A DNA stretch of 64,000 nucleotides, from assembly GCF_012985465.1 (NCBI RefSeq), contig NZ_JAAQWN010000014.1, positions 62,001 to 126,000 of the forward strand. Reading direction: 5' to 3'. The stretch's first letter is position 1; each line of letters starts with the position of its first letter. A program made the translations under genes and the position numbers. Source of the DNA: Pseudomonas sp. WS 5079. GTDB taxonomy: Bacteria > Pseudomonadota > Gammaproteobacteria > Pseudomonadales > Pseudomonadaceae. Positions 34,535 through 45,469 of this stretch are shown here, one piece after another. The notes beneath the pieces are model-generated. The model was given only the letters and a program-made list of their open reading frames with translations, was not told where the DNA came from and did not search any database.

Positions 34535-34560
34535 AAAAAAGCCGATCTAGCTGATCGGCT
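34535..34560 (-). terminator. Rho-independent terminator of tRNA-Pro
   Basis: AGCCGATC-TAGCT-GATCGGCT stem on the minus strand (8 bp counting the closing A-T), followed by six T. It lies 28 bases after the tRNA 3' end. Confidence 0.85.
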
Positions 34561-34587
34561 TAAGTGTCTGACTTTAGTCAGGAAATA

Positions 34588-34664
34588 TGGTCGGGACGGA
34601 GTGATTCGAACACTCGACCCCTAGCACCCCATGCTAGTGCGCTACCGGACTGCGCTACGCCCCG
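34588..34664 (-). tRNA. tRNA-Pro (anticodon GGG)
   Basis: 77 nt on the minus strand. Acceptor arm CGGGGCG pairs with CGTCCCG, then discriminator A and an encoded CCA. D-loop GCAGTCCGGTAGCGC, anticodon stem CTAGC/GCTAG with loop ATGGGGT (anticodon GGG at loop positions 3-5), T-arm GAGTGTTCGAATCACTC. Position after ihfA and a MerR gene matches other pseudomonads. Confidence 0.97.
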
Positions 34665-34754
34665 ACTAGGCGTGAAACTGGGTTCGCTTCATAACGAAGC
34701 GATCAGGAATATACCGCAAGCATTTGAAATGTGGAAGTATTTTAAAGGCTTGTT

Positions 34755-35111
34755 TCACTTTTTCAAAACCACCAGTACATCTTCCAATTCGGAGATCATC
34801 TGGCGTATCAGTTGCTTGTATTGGGTGGTGTCGTCTTTGGCTTCATCACCGGACATACGCTGGCGTGCGCCGCTGATGGTGAACCCCTGGTCGTACAGCA
34901 ACGCGCGGATCTGTCGGATCATCAGCACATCCTGGCGCTGATAATACCGACGGTTCCCGGTGCGTTTGACGGGGTTGAGTTGAGGAAACTCCTGCTCCCA
35001 ATAGCGCAACACATGCGGTTTTACCGCACAGAGTTCGCTGACTTCACCAATGGTGAAGTAGCGTTTGCCTGGGATGACGGGTAGCTCGTCGTTATGACTT
35101 GGTTCCAGCAT
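34755..35111 (-). CDS. MerR-family regulator of the ihfA-linked type
   Basis: 118 aa. N-terminal Mer[36 protein letters not shown] (about 16-47), [35 protein letters not shown], then a short coiled coil. It lacks the C-terminal Cys pair of metal sensors, so it is not CueR. ATG 35111 gives the common 118-aa form; it lies within the end of ihfA (20-base overlap). The conserved neighbour of ihfA; target unknown. Confidence 0.88.
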   Translation of the reverse strand: MLEPSHNDELPVIPGKRYFTIGEVSELCAVKPHVLRYWEQEFPQLNPVKRTGNRRYYQRQDVLMIRQIRALLYDQGFTISGARQRMSGDEAKDDTTQYKQLIRQMISELEDVLVVLKK

Positions 35112-35394
35112 AAGCCTCAACTCGGGCCTTCAACTTCTGCCCTGGACGAAAGGTGACCACACGGCGAGCCGTGATCGGGATTTCTTCTCCCGTTTTTGGA
35201 TTGCGGCCAGGCCGCTGGCGTTTGTCCCGCAGGTCAAAATTGCCGAAACCGGACAATTTGACCTGTTCGTTGTCTTCCAGAGCGTGCCTGATTTCTTCAA
35301 AAAACAGCTCGACCAATTCCTTGGCCTCGCGCTTGTTCAGACCCAACTCTTCGTACAGACGTTCCGCCATCTCAGCTTTCGTCAAAGCCCCCAT
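35092..35394 (-). CDS. ihfA: Integration host factor subunit alpha
   Basis: 100 aa, the exact family length. HU/IHF fold with [69 protein letters not shown] region (about 20-88) and the Pro of RPGRNPKTG that intercalates into DNA. Sits 3 bases after pheT in the usual order. Confidence 0.97.
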   Translation of the reverse strand: MGALTKAEMAERLYEELGLNKREAKELVELFFEEIRHALEDNEQVKLSGFGNFDLRDKRQRPGRNPKTGEEIPITARRVVTFRPGQKLKARVEAYAGTKS

Positions 35395-35397
35395 ACG

Positions 35398-37776
35398 TCA
35401 CTTCCTTAACGTGGCGTTCAACCTTTGTTCGAGCGAGGTGAGGATATTTTGCGTCGTGGTATTCACCTCATCGTCATTAAGAGTGCGCGATGGATGCTGC
35501 CAGGTCAAGCCAACTGCAAGGCTTTTTCTATGCGGATCAATGCCTTTACCCTGATAGACGTCAAATAGCCTGAGGTCCGTCAGCCATTCGCCTGCATTTT
35601 CTCGGATTACTTGCAGCACGGCGCTGGCCGCGACATCACGATCCGCCACCAGGGCCAGGTCACGACGCACTTCCGGGAAACGCGACAGCTCGCTGAATTT
35701 AGGCATCTTGCCCGCAGCGACTTCAGCCAACACCAGCTCGAAGACGAACACAGGACGGTCGAGACCGAGGGTTTTCGACAGTTCAGGGTGGATCGCACCG
35801 ACGAAACCGACCAGGCGACCTTCGCGCTCGATGCGCGCAGTCTGGCCTGGATGCAAGGCCGGGTGGCTGCCAGGGACAAACGCGAAGGCATCCAGCGCGC
35901 CGGCAAAGCCCAGCACCGCTTCCACGTCCGCCTTGACGTCAAAGAAGTCCACTGGGTCGCGACCCTGCGCCCAACCTTCCGGCAAACGGCTGCCGCAGAC
36001 CACACCAGCCAGCATCGGCTCTTGCTTCAGGCCGTCCAGTTGGCCGACAAAGCGCAGGCCGCTTTCGAACATGCGCACGCGGTCCTGCTGACGGTTCAGG
36101 TTGTGGGAAAGTGCTTTCACCAGGCCTGGCCACAGGGACGAGCGCATGGCTGCCATGTCGTTGGAGATCGGGTTGGCCAGCAACAGCGGCTCGACACCCG
36201 GGGTGAACAGTTCGAACTGCTTGGGATCAATGAAGCTGTAGGTCACCGCTTCCTGATAACCACGGGCGACCAGCAGGCGACGCAGCTCAGGCAGGTGTGC
36301 ACGGGCTTCGGTCTTGGGTTGCGGGGCCAGGCGCGCTTGCGGGTAACGAACCGGAAGGCGATTGTAGCCGTACAGACGGGCCAGCTCTTCGATCAGGTCG
36401 ACTTCAAGGCTGATATCAAAGCGATGGCTTGGCACTTCTACACGCCATTGCCCTTCCCCATCAGCGCTGACGCCCAGGCCCAGACCGGTCAGCAGGCGCA
36501 CGATTTGCGCCTCTTCAATCACCAGGCCGAGCATTTGCTCGACGCGCTGAGCGCGCAACGTCACCGGTGCAATCGACGGCAAATACTGCTCGCTGACCGT
36601 CTCGGTGATCGGGCCAGCTTCACCGCCGGTGATTTCCAGCAGCAGGCCGGTGGCGCGCTCCATGGCTTCACGGGCCAGTTGCCAGTCCACGCCACGCTCG
36701 TAGCGGTGCGAGGCATCGGTGTGCAAGCCGTAAGAACGAGCCTTGCCCGCCACAGCGATCTGGTCGAAGAACGCGCTTTCAAGGAACACGTCACGGGTCG
36801 TCGCGGACACACCACTGTGCTCACCGCCCATCACACCGGCAATGGCCAGGGCGCGGGAATGATCAGCAATCACCAGGGTATCGCTGCGCAGGGTGACTTC
36901 CTGGCCATCGAGCAAGACCAGCTTTTCGCCTTCCTCGGCCATACGCACGCGGATCCCACCGTTGATCTCGGCCAGATCGAAGGCGTGCAGCGGTTGACCC
37001 AGCTCCAGCATCACGTAGTTGGTAATGTCGACAGCGGCATCAATGCTGCGCACGTCGGCACGACGCAGGCGCTCGACCATCCACAGCGGGGTCGGCCGGG
37101 ACAGGTCGACATTGCGGATCACACGACCCAGGTAGCGCGGGCACGCGTTTGGTGCCAGCACTTCGATGGAACGCACTTCGTCGTGGACTGCTGGGACCGC
37201 TGTCACTACCTGACGCGTGACAGGCACGCCGTACAGCGCACCGACTTCACGGGCCAGGCCAGCCAGGGACAGGCAGTCGCCGCGGTTCGGAGTCAGGTCG
37301 ACTTCGATGCTGGCGTCTTCCAGGTCCAGATAGACACGGATGTCCTGGCCTACTGGCGCATCAGCCGGCAGCTCCATCAAGCCATCATTGCCTTCGCCAA
37401 CCTGCAACTCCGCCTGGGAGCACAGCATGCCGTTGGACTCGACGCCACGCAGCTTGGCTTTCTTGATCTTGAAGTCACCGGGCAGCTCGGCACCGATCAT
37501 CGCAAACGGGATTTTCAGGCCCGGGCGCACGTTTGGCGCACCGCACACGACCTGGAAAGTTTCCGCGCCATTGCTGACCTGGCACACACGCAGCTTGTCG
37601 GCGTCCGGGTGCTGCTCGGTGCTCAGCACCTCGCCCACTACCACGCCACTGAAAACACCGGCGGCCGGCGTAACGCTATCGACCTCAAGACCGGCCATCG
37701 ACAGACGAGCAACCAGCTCATCGCGATTTACCTGCGGGCTTACCCAACCACGCAGCCATTGTTCACTGAATTTCAT
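35398..37776 (-). CDS. pheT: Phenylalanyl-tRNA synthetase beta subunit
   Basis: 792 aa. N-terminal tRNA-binding (EMAP-like) domain about 40-150, B3/B4 editing and B5 domains (about 210-475), and a C-terminal ferredoxin-fold anticodon-binding domain (about 700-792, FSELSRFPEVRRDLALVADRDV). Pairs with PheS as alpha2-beta2. Start ATG 37776 with AGGAG upstream. 26 bases after pheS. Confidence 0.97.
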   Translation of the reverse strand: MKFSEQWLRGWVSPQVNRDELVARLSMAGLEVDSVTPAAGVFSGVVVGEVLSTEQHPDADKLRVCQVSNGAETFQVVCGAPNVRPGLKIPFAMIGAELPGDFKIKKAKLRGVESNGMLCSQAELQVGEGNDGLMELPADAPVGQDIRVYLDLEDASIEVDLTPNRGDCLSLAGLAREVGALYGVPVTRQVVTAVPAVHDEVRSIEVLAPNACPRYLGRVIRNVDLSRPTPLWMVERLRRADVRSIDAAVDITNYVMLELGQPLHAFDLAEINGGIRVRMAEEGEKLVLLDGQEVTLRSDTLVIADHSRALAIAGVMGGEHSGVSATTRDVFLESAFFDQIAVAGKARSYGLHTDASHRYERGVDWQLAREAMERATGLLLEITGGEAGPITETVSEQYLPSIAPVTLRAQRVEQMLGLVIEEAQIVRLLTGLGLGVSADGEGQWRVEVPSHRFDISLEVDLIEELARLYGYNRLPVRYPQARLAPQPKTEARAHLPELRRLLVARGYQEAVTYSFIDPKQFELFTPGVEPLLLANPISNDMAAMRSSLWPGLVKALSHNLNRQQDRVRMFESGLRFVGQLDGLKQEPMLAGVVCGSRLPEGWAQGRDPVDFFDVKADVEAVLGFAGALDAFAFVPGSHPALHPGQTARIEREGRLVGFVGAIHPELSKTLGLDRPVFVFELVLAEVAAGKMPKFSELSRFPEVRRDLALVADRDVAASAVLQVIRENAGEWLTDLRLFDVYQGKGIDPHRKSLAVGLTWQHPSRTLNDDEVNTTTQNILTSLEQRLNATLRK

Positions 37777-37802
37777 CCTGCTCTCCTAAAGGTTCGTTAC
37801 GA

Positions 37803-38873
<1,071 letters not shown>

Positions 38874-38927
38874 ATGACGTTTACCACCTTGGACTACGGC
38901 GTAGCCCAGGGTGACTGTCGGGGGTAC

Positions 38928-39284
38928 TTAAGCCAAGGTGGCTTTAGCTTTCTCGACAATCGCAGCAAACACCGCTTTTTCGTTCACGGCCAGTTCAGCC
39001 AGAACCTTACGGTCGATTTCGATGGACGCTTTTTTCAGGCCAGCGATGAAACGGCTGTAGGACAGACCGTTAACACGAGCACCAGCATTGATACGAGCGA
39101 TCCACAGAGCGCGGAACTGACGTTTTTTCTGACGACGGTCACGGTAGGCGTATTGGCCTGCCTTGATTACCGCTTGCTTGGCAACACGGAATACGCGTGA
39201 ACGCGCGCCGTAGTAGCCTTTAGCGAGTTTCAGAATTTTTTTGTGACGCTTACGGGCAATGACGCCACGCTTTACACGAGCCAT
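38928..39284 (-). CDS. rplT: 50S ribosomal protein L20
   Basis: 118 aa, basic. [51 protein letters not shown] is the diagnostic L20 N-terminal extension; the globular part follows. L20 also represses its own mRNA in other bacteria. Twenty-nine bases after rpmI. Confidence 0.98.
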   Translation of the reverse strand: MARVKRGVIARKRHKKILKLAKGYYGARSRVFRVAKQAVIKAGQYAYRDRRQKKRQFRALWIARINAGARVNGLSYSRFIAGLKKASIEIDRKVLAELAVNEKAVFAAIVEKAKATLA

Positions 39285-39313
39285 GAGTTACTTCCTCTAT
39301 TCTTGATCCAAAA

Positions 39314-39508
39314 TTAACGAAGGCGCAGCATGCGCTCGACTTTTGCCACGTCAGACGGATGCAGCAAGCTGCTACCGCGCAGTTGACGCTTACGCTTGGT
39401 CGACATTTTGGTCAGGATGTGGCTCTTGAAAGCGTGCTTGTGCTTGATACCGTTAGCAGTTTTCAGAAACCGCTTAGCAGCACCACTTTTAGTCTTCATC
39501 TTTGGCAT
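39314..39508 (-). CDS. rpmI: 50S ribosomal protein L35
   Basis: 64 aa, very basic. [34 protein letters not shown] and [22 protein letters not shown] are the L35 signature. Sixty bases after infC in the standard operon. Confidence 0.98.
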   Translation of the reverse strand: MPKMKTKSGAAKRFLKTANGIKHKHAFKSHILTKMSTKRKRQLRGSSLLHPSDVAKVERMLRLR

Positions 39509-39568
39509 GTTCGGATACTCCGCATTCAGTTGATAAACATAATCAGAAGGCCTGCCGTGCCCTATTGA

Positions 39569-40114
39569 TTACTTCTTCTTTTTCGGGGCGATGACCATGA
39601 TCAGCTGGCGTCCTTCCATCTTAGGATGCTGTTCGACGGAACCGTACTCCAGCAGGTCAGCTTCAACCCGCTTGAGGAGTTCCATACCCAGCTCCTGGTG
39701 GGCCATCTCACGGCCGCGGAATCGCAAGGATACCTTGGCCCTGTCCCCATCACTCAGGAAACGTACCAGGTTGCGCAGTTTTACCTGGTAATCCCCTTCC
39801 TCCGTCCCTGGACGAAACTTGATTTCTTTAACCTGGATCTGCTTCTGGTTCTTCTTGGCTGCGGCAATCTGCTTCTTCTTTTCGAAGATCGATTTGCCGT
39901 AGTCCATCAGCTTGCAGACAGGAGGTACAGCATCGGCGGAAATCTCCACCAAATCGAGCTTGGCTTCTTCAGCCTTAAGAAGCGCGTCTTCAATTGACAC
40001 AATCCCAAGCTGCTCACCCTCAGCCCCAATTAACCGAACCTCGCGTGCCGAGATATTCTCGTTGATCGGGGCTTTCGGTGCAGCTCGTTTATCTTGTCTC
40101 ATTTCACGCTTAAT
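39569..40114 (-). CDS. infC: Translation initiation factor IF-3 (non-AUG start)
   Basis: About 181 aa. N-domain ([15 protein letters not shown]... [32 protein letters not shown]), linker, and C-domain ([25 protein letters not shown]) ending PKKKK. Upstream of the first ATG (40102) lie AAG-CGT-GAA and three ATT codons. A GGAG sits 8 bases before the third ATT (40114), so an AUU start is expected, as in E. coli where it gives autoregulation through IF3 itself. ATT at 40117 or 40120 is possible. Confidence 0.93.
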   Translation of the reverse strand: MKREMRQDKRAAPKAPINENISAREVRLIGAEGEQLGIVSIEDALLKAEEAKLDLVEISADAVPPVCKLMDYGKSIFEKKKQIAAAKKNQKQIQVKEIKFRPGTEEGDYQVKLRNLVRFLSDGDRAKVSLRFRGREMAHQELGMELLKRVEADLLEYGSVEQHPKMEGRQLIMVIAPKKKK

Positions 40115-40119
40115 AATAA

Positions 40120-42042
40120 TTACTCCGAATCTGGGCGACCACGCCGGGAAACCGCTTGCGCGAGGAACTCAGCGAACTGGGCGACGGGCATCGAGCCCAG
40201 GTCAGCACCTTCACGAGTACGCACAGCGACAGTCTGCATCTCGACTTCCCGATCTCCGATAACCAAAAGATAGGGAACCTTGAGCAAAGTATGCTCGCGG
40301 ATTTTAAAGCCGATCTTTTCATTTCTCAAGTCGGACTTGGCACGAAATCCGCTTTCGTTGAGTGTTTTTTCAACTTCAGCGGCAAAATCGGCCTGTTTAT
40401 CAGTGATATTCATGATCACTGCCTGGGTCGGAGCCAACCACGCAGGGAAAGCGCCCTCGTAGTGCTCGATCAGGATCCCGACGAACCGTTCGAACGAACC
40501 GAGGATCGCCCGGTGCAGCATAACCGGGTGTTTACGGCTGTTGTCTTCGGAGACGTATTCGGCTCCCAAACGGATCGGCAGGTTAAAATCGAGCTGCAAG
40601 GTACCACATTGCCAGACACGGCCAAGGCAATCTTTCAGCGAGAACTCGATTTTAGGACCGTAGAACGCGCCCTCGCCCGGCTGCAGATCGTACGCAAGGC
40701 CCGCACTGTCTAGCGCTGCGGCCAGTGCAGCTTCGGCGCGATCCCACAGCTCGTCGGAGCCAACGCGTTTTTCCGGACGAGTGGACAGTTTCATTTCCAC
40801 TTCGGTAAAGCCGAAATCGCGATAAACGTCCATGGTCAGCTTGATGAACGCGGCGGACTCGGCCTGCATCTGCTCTTCAGTGCAGAAGATGTGGGCGTCG
40901 TCCTGGGTGAAGCCGCGCACGCGCATGATGCCGTGCAGCGCACCTGATGGCTCGTTACGGTGGCAGGCACCGAATTCGGCCAGGCGCATCGGCAGCTCGC
41001 GGTAGCTCTTCAGGCCCTGGTTGAACACCTGCACATGGCACGGGCAGTTCATCGGCTTGATGGCGTAGTCGCGGTTTTCCGACTGGGTCGTGAACATGTT
41101 GTCGGCGTAGTTGGCCCAGTGCCCGGACTTTTCCCACAGGCTACGGTCAACGACCTGCGGAGTCTTGATCTCCAGGTAGCCGTTTTCGCGCTGAACCTTG
41201 CGCATGTATTGCTCAAGCACCTGGTACAGGGTCCAGCCGTTCGGGTGCCAGAACACCATGCCCGGCGCTTCTTCCTGGAGGTGGAACAGGTTCAGGCGCT
41301 TGCCGATCTTGCGATGGTCACGTTTTTCGGCTTCTTCGATGCGCTGGATGTAGGCAGCCAGCTGCTTCTTGTCAGCCCAGGCAGTGCCGTAGATCCGCTG
41401 CAGTTGCTCGTTCTTCGCATCGCCGCGCCAGTAGGCACCGGACAACTTGGTCAGTTTGAACGACTTGAGGAAGCGCGTGTTCGGCACGTGCGGACCCCGG
41501 CACATGTCGACATATTCTTCGTGGTAATACAGGCCCATGGCCTGCTCGTCCGGCATGTCTTCCACCAGACGCAGCTTGTAGTCCTCGCCACGGGCGGTGA
41601 ACACGTCGATCACCTCGGCGCGCGGCGTGACTTTCTTGATGACGTCGTAATCTTTCTCGATCAGTGCGTGCATGCGCTGTTCGATGGCTGCCAGGTCGTC
41701 CGGAGTGAAAGGACGCTCGTAGGCGATGTCGTAATAGAAGCCTTCGTCGATGACCGGGCCGATCACCATCTTCGCGGTGGGGTACAGCTGCTTGACCGCA
41801 TGGCCAATCAGGTGCGCGCAAGAGTGGCGAATGATCTCCAGCCCCTCTTGATCCTTGGGCGTGATGATTTGCAGGCTGGCATCGGAGGTGACCAGGTCGC
41901 TGGCATCAACCAGCTTGCCGTCGACCTTGCCGGCCACGGTGGCCTTGGCCAGGCCTGCACCGATGGATGCGGCGACCTCGGCTACGGAAACCGGATGATC
42001 GAATGAACGTTGACTGCCGTCGGGAAGAGTAATAGTTGGCAT
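40120..42042 (-). CDS. thrS: Threonyl-tRNA synthetase
   Basis: 640 aa. TGS domain ([24 protein letters not shown]), editing domain with [16 protein letters not shown] (about 73-88) and CRGPHVPNT (about 181), class II core with motif 2 [21 protein letters not shown] and motif 3, then anticodon domain. ATG 42042 has GGAGG upstream. Its TAA overlaps the first ATT before infC. Confidence 0.98.
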   Translation of the reverse strand: MPTITLPDGSQRSFDHPVSVAEVAASIGAGLAKATVAGKVDGKLVDASDLVTSDASLQIITPKDQEGLEIIRHSCAHLIGHAVKQLYPTAKMVIGPVIDEGFYYDIAYERPFTPDDLAAIEQRMHALIEKDYDVIKKVTPRAEVIDVFTARGEDYKLRLVEDMPDEQAMGLYYHEEYVDMCRGPHVPNTRFLKSFKLTKLSGAYWRGDAKNEQLQRIYGTAWADKKQLAAYIQRIEEAEKRDHRKIGKRLNLFHLQEEAPGMVFWHPNGWTLYQVLEQYMRKVQRENGYLEIKTPQVVDRSLWEKSGHWANYADNMFTTQSENRDYAIKPMNCPCHVQVFNQGLKSYRELPMRLAEFGACHRNEPSGALHGIMRVRGFTQDDAHIFCTEEQMQAESAAFIKLTMDVYRDFGFTEVEMKLSTRPEKRVGSDELWDRAEAALAAALDSAGLAYDLQPGEGAFYGPKIEFSLKDCLGRVWQCGTLQLDFNLPIRLGAEYVSEDNSRKHPVMLHRAILGSFERFVGILIEHYEGAFPAWLAPTQAVIMNITDKQADFAAEVEKTLNESGFRAKSDLRNEKIGFKIREHTLLKVPYLLVIGDREVEMQTVAVRTREGADLGSMPVAQFAEFLAQAVSRRGRPDSE

Positions 42043-42392
42043 GGCGCCTCCTCTCCTAGTGGTGACCCCTACCAAAGGTCACGTGGGTTGGGATGAGCCA
42101 GTACAAGATCCAACACCAGGCCGCTCATTGCTGAGCGCCTGCCTTACAGCGGCAGGAGCCTTTCGGCCAACCGATAATCGAACCAGAGTGACTGGAGTTA
42201 AACAAAAGAAGCCTGGCATGAAAAAAGCCAGGTCGTGGATGCTAGCACAGATGAACGGTCATGGCGCTGCCCTACCGCCTTGTAGCGACAAACTCCAGGC
42301 TTTTGCAGCCAAAAGTGAACTTGGGCTGTACGACGGGCCTCAAACACACTGAAAATCGCCGTTCGTCATATCGACTCAAGGAGCATCTAACC
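42043..42392. promoter_or_regulatory. 350-base divergent region with the structured thrS leader
   Basis: Reading toward thrS, hairpins are CCTGGC-TTTTTTCAT-GCCAGG (42216-42236, followed by a T-rich CTTCTTTT) and CCTGCCGC-TGTAA-GGCAGG (about 42138-42156). These could form an attenuator or the structured leader that ThrRS binds to repress itself in E. coli. The opposite gene start at 42393 has its own AAGGAG. Confidence 0.4.
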
Positions 42393-42704
42393 ATGCGCAG
42401 CACCTCGATCTTCGCCCTTGCCGCTTCCCTGGCCCTGTTCTCCATCGGCGCACAAGCCGCCGCGCCCTCCAACTGGCCTGCCGGCGCCCGGGACAGCTTT
42501 GTTCAGGACTGCAGCGCTGCTGCAAGCCAGAACGTTGATGCCAAAACCGCCAAAGCCCATTGCGAATGTGGCGCGGACAAGATCAACGCAGAATTGAGCA
42601 CTGCGGAAATCAAGGAGCTGATGACCAACCAGAACGCCAGCCCAGAGCTTAGAAACAAAGCAGTCGCGGCTATTTCGTCCTGCAAGGTCGTAAAGAAAAA
42701 GTAA
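42393..42704 (+). CDS. Small secreted four-Cys protein, hypothetical
   Basis: 103 aa with signal peptide (cleavage near AQA-AAPSN). Mature part has Cys in FVQDCSAAA, CECGADK and SSCKV, suggesting two disulfides, and helical charged segments (TAEIKELMTN). AAGGAG precedes ATG 42393. It resembles small periplasmic proteins of the same neighbourhood in other pseudomonads; function unknown. Confidence 0.75.
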   Translation: MRSTSIFALAASLALFSIGAQAAAPSNWPAGARDSFVQDCSAAASQNVDAKTAKAHCECGADKINAELSTAEIKELMTNQNASPELRNKAVAAISSCKVVKKK

Positions 42705-42993
42705 GCACGACGAGAATTCAGTCCATCAAAAAGACCTGAAAACCCTGTGAAAACTGCTATTTCGCACAATTTACACAGCTTTTACGGCTTTTTTTACTAG
42801 CGGATATTTCGTGCTAAAGCCCCGTAACCCGGGGCTTACAGCCAGCCAGGGCACTGAAGAAAACGCGATTGATTAGCAAACAGTGCCTTGGGGGGGCTCC
42901 CAAGCCGAACATTTCGACTATGATAGCCCAGTGTGCCCAGTTGGCCTGAGCAGCACAGTACTACTGAAAATATATGTTTCTTGGAGATACACC

Positions 42994-43206
42994 ATGTCTA
43001 ATCGCCAAACCGGCACCGTTAAATGGTTCAACGATGAAAAAGGCTTCGGCTTCATCACTCCTCAAGGTGGCGGTGACGACCTGTTCGTACACTTCAAAGC
43101 TATCGAAAGCGACGGTTTCAAAAGCCTGAAAGAAGGCCAAACCGTTTCCTTCGTGGCTGAGAAAGGCCAAAAGGGTATGCAAGCTGCACAGGTTCGCGGC
43201 GAGTAA
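42994..43206 (+). CDS. Cold-shock/cold-acclimation protein (CspA/CapB family)
   Basis: 70 aa OB fold with both RNA-binding motifs: KGFGFITP (RNP1) and DLFVHF (RNP2). Sequence is of the Pseudomonas CapB type. GGAG 8 bases before ATG 42994 and a long 5' leader after -10-like TATGAT at 42919-42924 fit typical csp control. Ends at a bidirectional terminator. Confidence 0.95.
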   Translation: MSNRQTGTVKWFNDEKGFGFITPQGGGDDLFVHFKAIESDGFKSLKEGQTVSFVAEKGQKGMQAAQVRGE

Positions 43207-43220
43207 TTCTCCGCTGAGCT

Positions 43221-43251
43221 AAAAAACCCCGTCCATGTGACGGGGTTTTTT
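43221..43251. terminator. Bidirectional Rho-independent terminator
   Basis: AAAAAACCCCGTC-CATGT-GACGGGGTTTTTT lies between the cold-shock gene and the convergent I78 lipoprotein gene and has U-tracts in both directions. Confidence 0.92.
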
Positions 43252-43277
43252 ATGGGCGATACAAAAGCGCTGCGTTA

Positions 43278-43592
43278 TCAGCCGCAGTTGACGCGGGTGA
43301 TCACCAGGTTGTCATCGGTATTGAGGTTCAGGCGATCGGAGCGGTATTCAAGGGTGATCATATCGTTGGGCTTGAGAATGCGTGCATTCTGCGCACCTGC
43401 GCGGGTACGGGCCTGCTCCAGCAATTGCGGCGAGGCTTTCTGCCCGATTGCAAACTCCGCAGCCTTCGATTCACAGCGTGTATGAACAGCCGCAGCCGTG
43501 TCTTTGGCCGGCTCAGAGGTACCCGAAGTGCTGCAGCCCGCCAGGACGGTTGCCGCCAACAAAGTACCGAATGATGCGAGCTTCCAAGGCAT
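43278..43592 (-). CDS. Lipoprotein with peptidase-inhibitor I78 domain
   Basis: 104 aa. Lipobox VLAGC (Cys about 19). The I78 region is RCESKAAEFAIGQKASPQLLEQARTRAGAQNARILKPNDMITLEYRSDRLNLNTDDNLVITRVNCG; the family inhibits serine proteases in the periplasm. ATG 43592 has GGAGG upstream. An in-frame ATG at 43664 would precede the signal peptide and is rejected. Confidence 0.82.
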   Translation of the reverse strand: MPWKLASFGTLLAATVLAGCSTSGTSEPAKDTAAAVHTRCESKAAEFAIGQKASPQLLEQARTRAGAQNARILKPNDMITLEYRSDRLNLNTDDNLVITRVNCG

Positions 43593-43739
43593 GAAGCCTC
43601 CTATGATAAAAATGGACAGAGATCGTGCGACCGTGATTTGGCCAATTGGTTTCAGAATTGTCACAATTGGCCGTAAGCGAGTCTGCCTGACTCGGCCCTA
43701 CGGCCGGATGAATCATTCGTCACCAGATATGAACAAGTG

Positions 43740-44045
43740 TCAGTAGACGTCGATGTAGTCAAACGGCGGATTCGGCCAATTCTGTTTCAGCGCGTTATAA
43801 ATCTGTGTCACCCATACCTCATCACTGGCCGCTATCCGGCCCACATAGCCCGACCCTGCCGCCCAGGTCTCCAGGCGAAACAACAGGCCATTGACGTCCA
43901 TCCCGCCCACCACGCAGGAGGAGATATAGGCGATACCAGCCTTGGTCACCCGCAATTGGGTGTGCTGGTCGTCGCTGGCACTGGCAATCATTTGGCGAAC
44001 GGCTTCCAATGTGAGGCTCTTGGGGTTGGTCAAATCGATGTGCAC
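43740..44045 (-). CDS. Conserved hypothetical protein, 101 aa
   Basis: 101 aa, acidic, soluble. The segment QLRVTKAGIAYISSCVVGGMDVNGLLFRLETW is beta-rich; the end is QNWPNPPFDYIDVY. GTG start at 44045 with AGGA 8 bases upstream. No family recognised and no operon partner. Confidence 0.6.
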   Translation of the reverse strand: MHIDLTNPKSLTLEAVRQMIASASDDQHTQLRVTKAGIAYISSCVVGGMDVNGLLFRLETWAAGSGYVGRIAASDEVWVTQIYNALKQNWPNPPFDYIDVY

Positions 44046-44180
44046 GTGGCTTGTCCTGGCAATTAAACAAAGTACCAGTGTCGCACAGCCCTCCCCTCAT
44101 GCCTAAGTAGCAGTGCCAAACGCGGCGCAAGATGGTTAACTCTGCAGGCCATTCCAGCCTTTGCGAACCGCGAGAACCCG

Positions 44181-44393
44181 ATGACCATCGTTACCATCAA
44201 TGCCGATATCAAAGCCAAGTGGCCCCAAGGGCAAAGCTCCTACAGCCCAGGCAGCCCGGAAGAATTGGCAATCATCGGCATAGACCTGCTGGTCAAGGAA
44301 CTGGGCACCCAGGCCGCACAAGCCTTTATCGGCCAGATATTCGAAAAATACCCGGCCGACCATATGGGCGTCGAAGACCCCCAGCGCGAATAG
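44181..44393 (+). CDS. Conserved hypothetical protein, 70 aa
   Basis: 70 aa, no signal peptide or membrane segment. Begins MTIVTINADIKAKWPQG and ends HMGVEDPQRE. No motif recognised. SD is weak. It converges on the nucleoside hydrolase gene with a 19-base gap. Confidence 0.55.
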   Translation: MTIVTINADIKAKWPQGQSSYSPGSPEELAIIGIDLLVKELGTQAAQAFIGQIFEKYPADHMGVEDPQRE

Positions 44394-44412
44394 AAACCCG
44401 CCAACAGGCCGC

Positions 44413-45441
44413 TTACTTCAGGCGCGCCAGGCGTTCGGTGAGCAGGTCGAAGAAGCCCTGGGCATCACCGCTTTCCACCCAGAACACGTTCTTGTCGTGC
44501 TTGAGGCCATCGTACCAATCGACGATGGTCTGGCCGAACGTCGGGCCTTCGCGGCTATCAACCACCATATTGGCCTGGCGCCCGGTGAACAGCTCAGGCT
44601 TGAGCAGGTAGCCGATCACGGTGGCATCATGCACCGGGCCGCCGCTCATACCGTAGTGCTCCATATCGCCTTTGACGTATTCATTGAGAATATCGCCCAC
44701 CACTTTGCTGGCGTTGTTGTTCAGGTCGGCGATCTTCTTCAGGCGCGCGTCGCTGGTGAGTATCTTGTGGGTCACGTCCAGCGGCAGGTAGGTCAGCTTG
44801 ACGCCACTTTTGAGGACAATTTCAGCAGCCGCCGGATCGGCAAACAGGTTGAACTCGGCCACCGGGGTAATGTTGCCGCCATTAAAATGCGCGCCGCCCA
44901 TGACCACCACCTCCTTGATGCCCTGGGTGATTTGCGGCGCCTGGGTCAGTGCCAGCGCCAGGTTGGTCTGCGGGCCGAGCATGGCAATGGTGATGCTATG
45001 GGGCTTGGCGGTGCTCAGGGTCTTGATCAGGTAGTCCACCGCATTGCCTTCGGCCAGGCCTTTTTTCGGCTCATGCACGGTGACCCCGGAAATGCCTTCC
45101 TTGCCATGAATATTCTCGGCATAGATCGGCGTGCGCAGCAGCGGCTGCGGCGCGCCGGCATACACCGGAATCTCTTCACGGCCCGCCCACTCACGGGCCA
45201 ACCGGGCATTGCGTGAGGTCTTGTCCAGGCGCACGTTGCCGGCCACGGTGGTCAATGCCCGGATATTCAGTTCCTGTGGCGACGCCATCGCAAACAGCAG
45301 CGCGACCACATCGTCTGCGCCCGGATCGGTATCAATGATCAGGTCGATTTTTTCCGCCGCCTGGGCGCTTGCAGCAGTTAGTACGGACAAAAGCAGCACA
45401 CTCCGAAACAGGTGTCGCAGGGTTGGGGTTCTACGTTGCAT
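44413..45441 (-). CDS. Secreted nucleoside hydrolase (inosine-uridine preferring family)
   Basis: 342 aa with signal peptide (cleavage about AQA-AEKID). The Asp cluster DTDPGADDVVAL (about 37-48) binds catalytic calcium, and conserved GGAHFNGGNITPVAEFN and PVHDATVIG follow. It splits nucleosides to base and ribose. As it is exported and ends the rbs operon, it should release ribose in the periplasm for RbsB to capture. 28 bases after rbsD. Confidence 0.88.
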   Translation of the reverse strand: MQRRTPTLRHLFRSVLLLSVLTAASAQAAEKIDLIIDTDPGADDVVALLFAMASPQELNIRALTTVAGNVRLDKTSRNARLAREWAGREEIPVYAGAPQPLLRTPIYAENIHGKEGISGVTVHEPKKGLAEGNAVDYLIKTLSTAKPHSITIAMLGPQTNLALALTQAPQITQGIKEVVVMGGAHFNGGNITPVAEFNLFADPAAAEIVLKSGVKLTYLPLDVTHKILTSDARLKKIADLNNNASKVVGDILNEYVKGDMEHYGMSGGPVHDATVIGYLLKPELFTGRQANMVVDSREGPTFGQTIVDWYDGLKHDKNVFWVESGDAQGFFDLLTERLARLK

Positions 45442-45469
45442 GACGCACTCCTTGTCATTGTGGGAAATG

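Larger units (their letters stand above)
34241..34587. other. 347-base intergenic region between mexP and tRNA-Pro
   Basis: It holds the mexP promoter and flanking inverted repeat (34273-34320) and the tRNA terminator (34535-34560). Between about 34420 and 34552 one plus-strand frame reads like the tail of a small protein but has no start codon. Nothing else is recognised. Confidence 0.7.

Noticed and set aside
34420-34552. Plus-strand frame resembling the tail of an antitoxin-like or regulatory protein (KEDREEAVVIRDGRLKR)
   Set aside because: No start codon exists in frame after the upstream stop, and it ends inside the tRNA terminator. At best a decayed gene remnant.
34755-35111. MerR gene as the possible CueR of the copper island
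   Set aside because: It lacks the C-terminal metal-binding Cys pair, and its place after ihfA is conserved in pseudomonads without the island.
42043-42392. T-box riboswitch for thrS
   Set aside because: No T-box consensus or specifier loop is visible, and gammaproteobacterial thrS is not T-box controlled.
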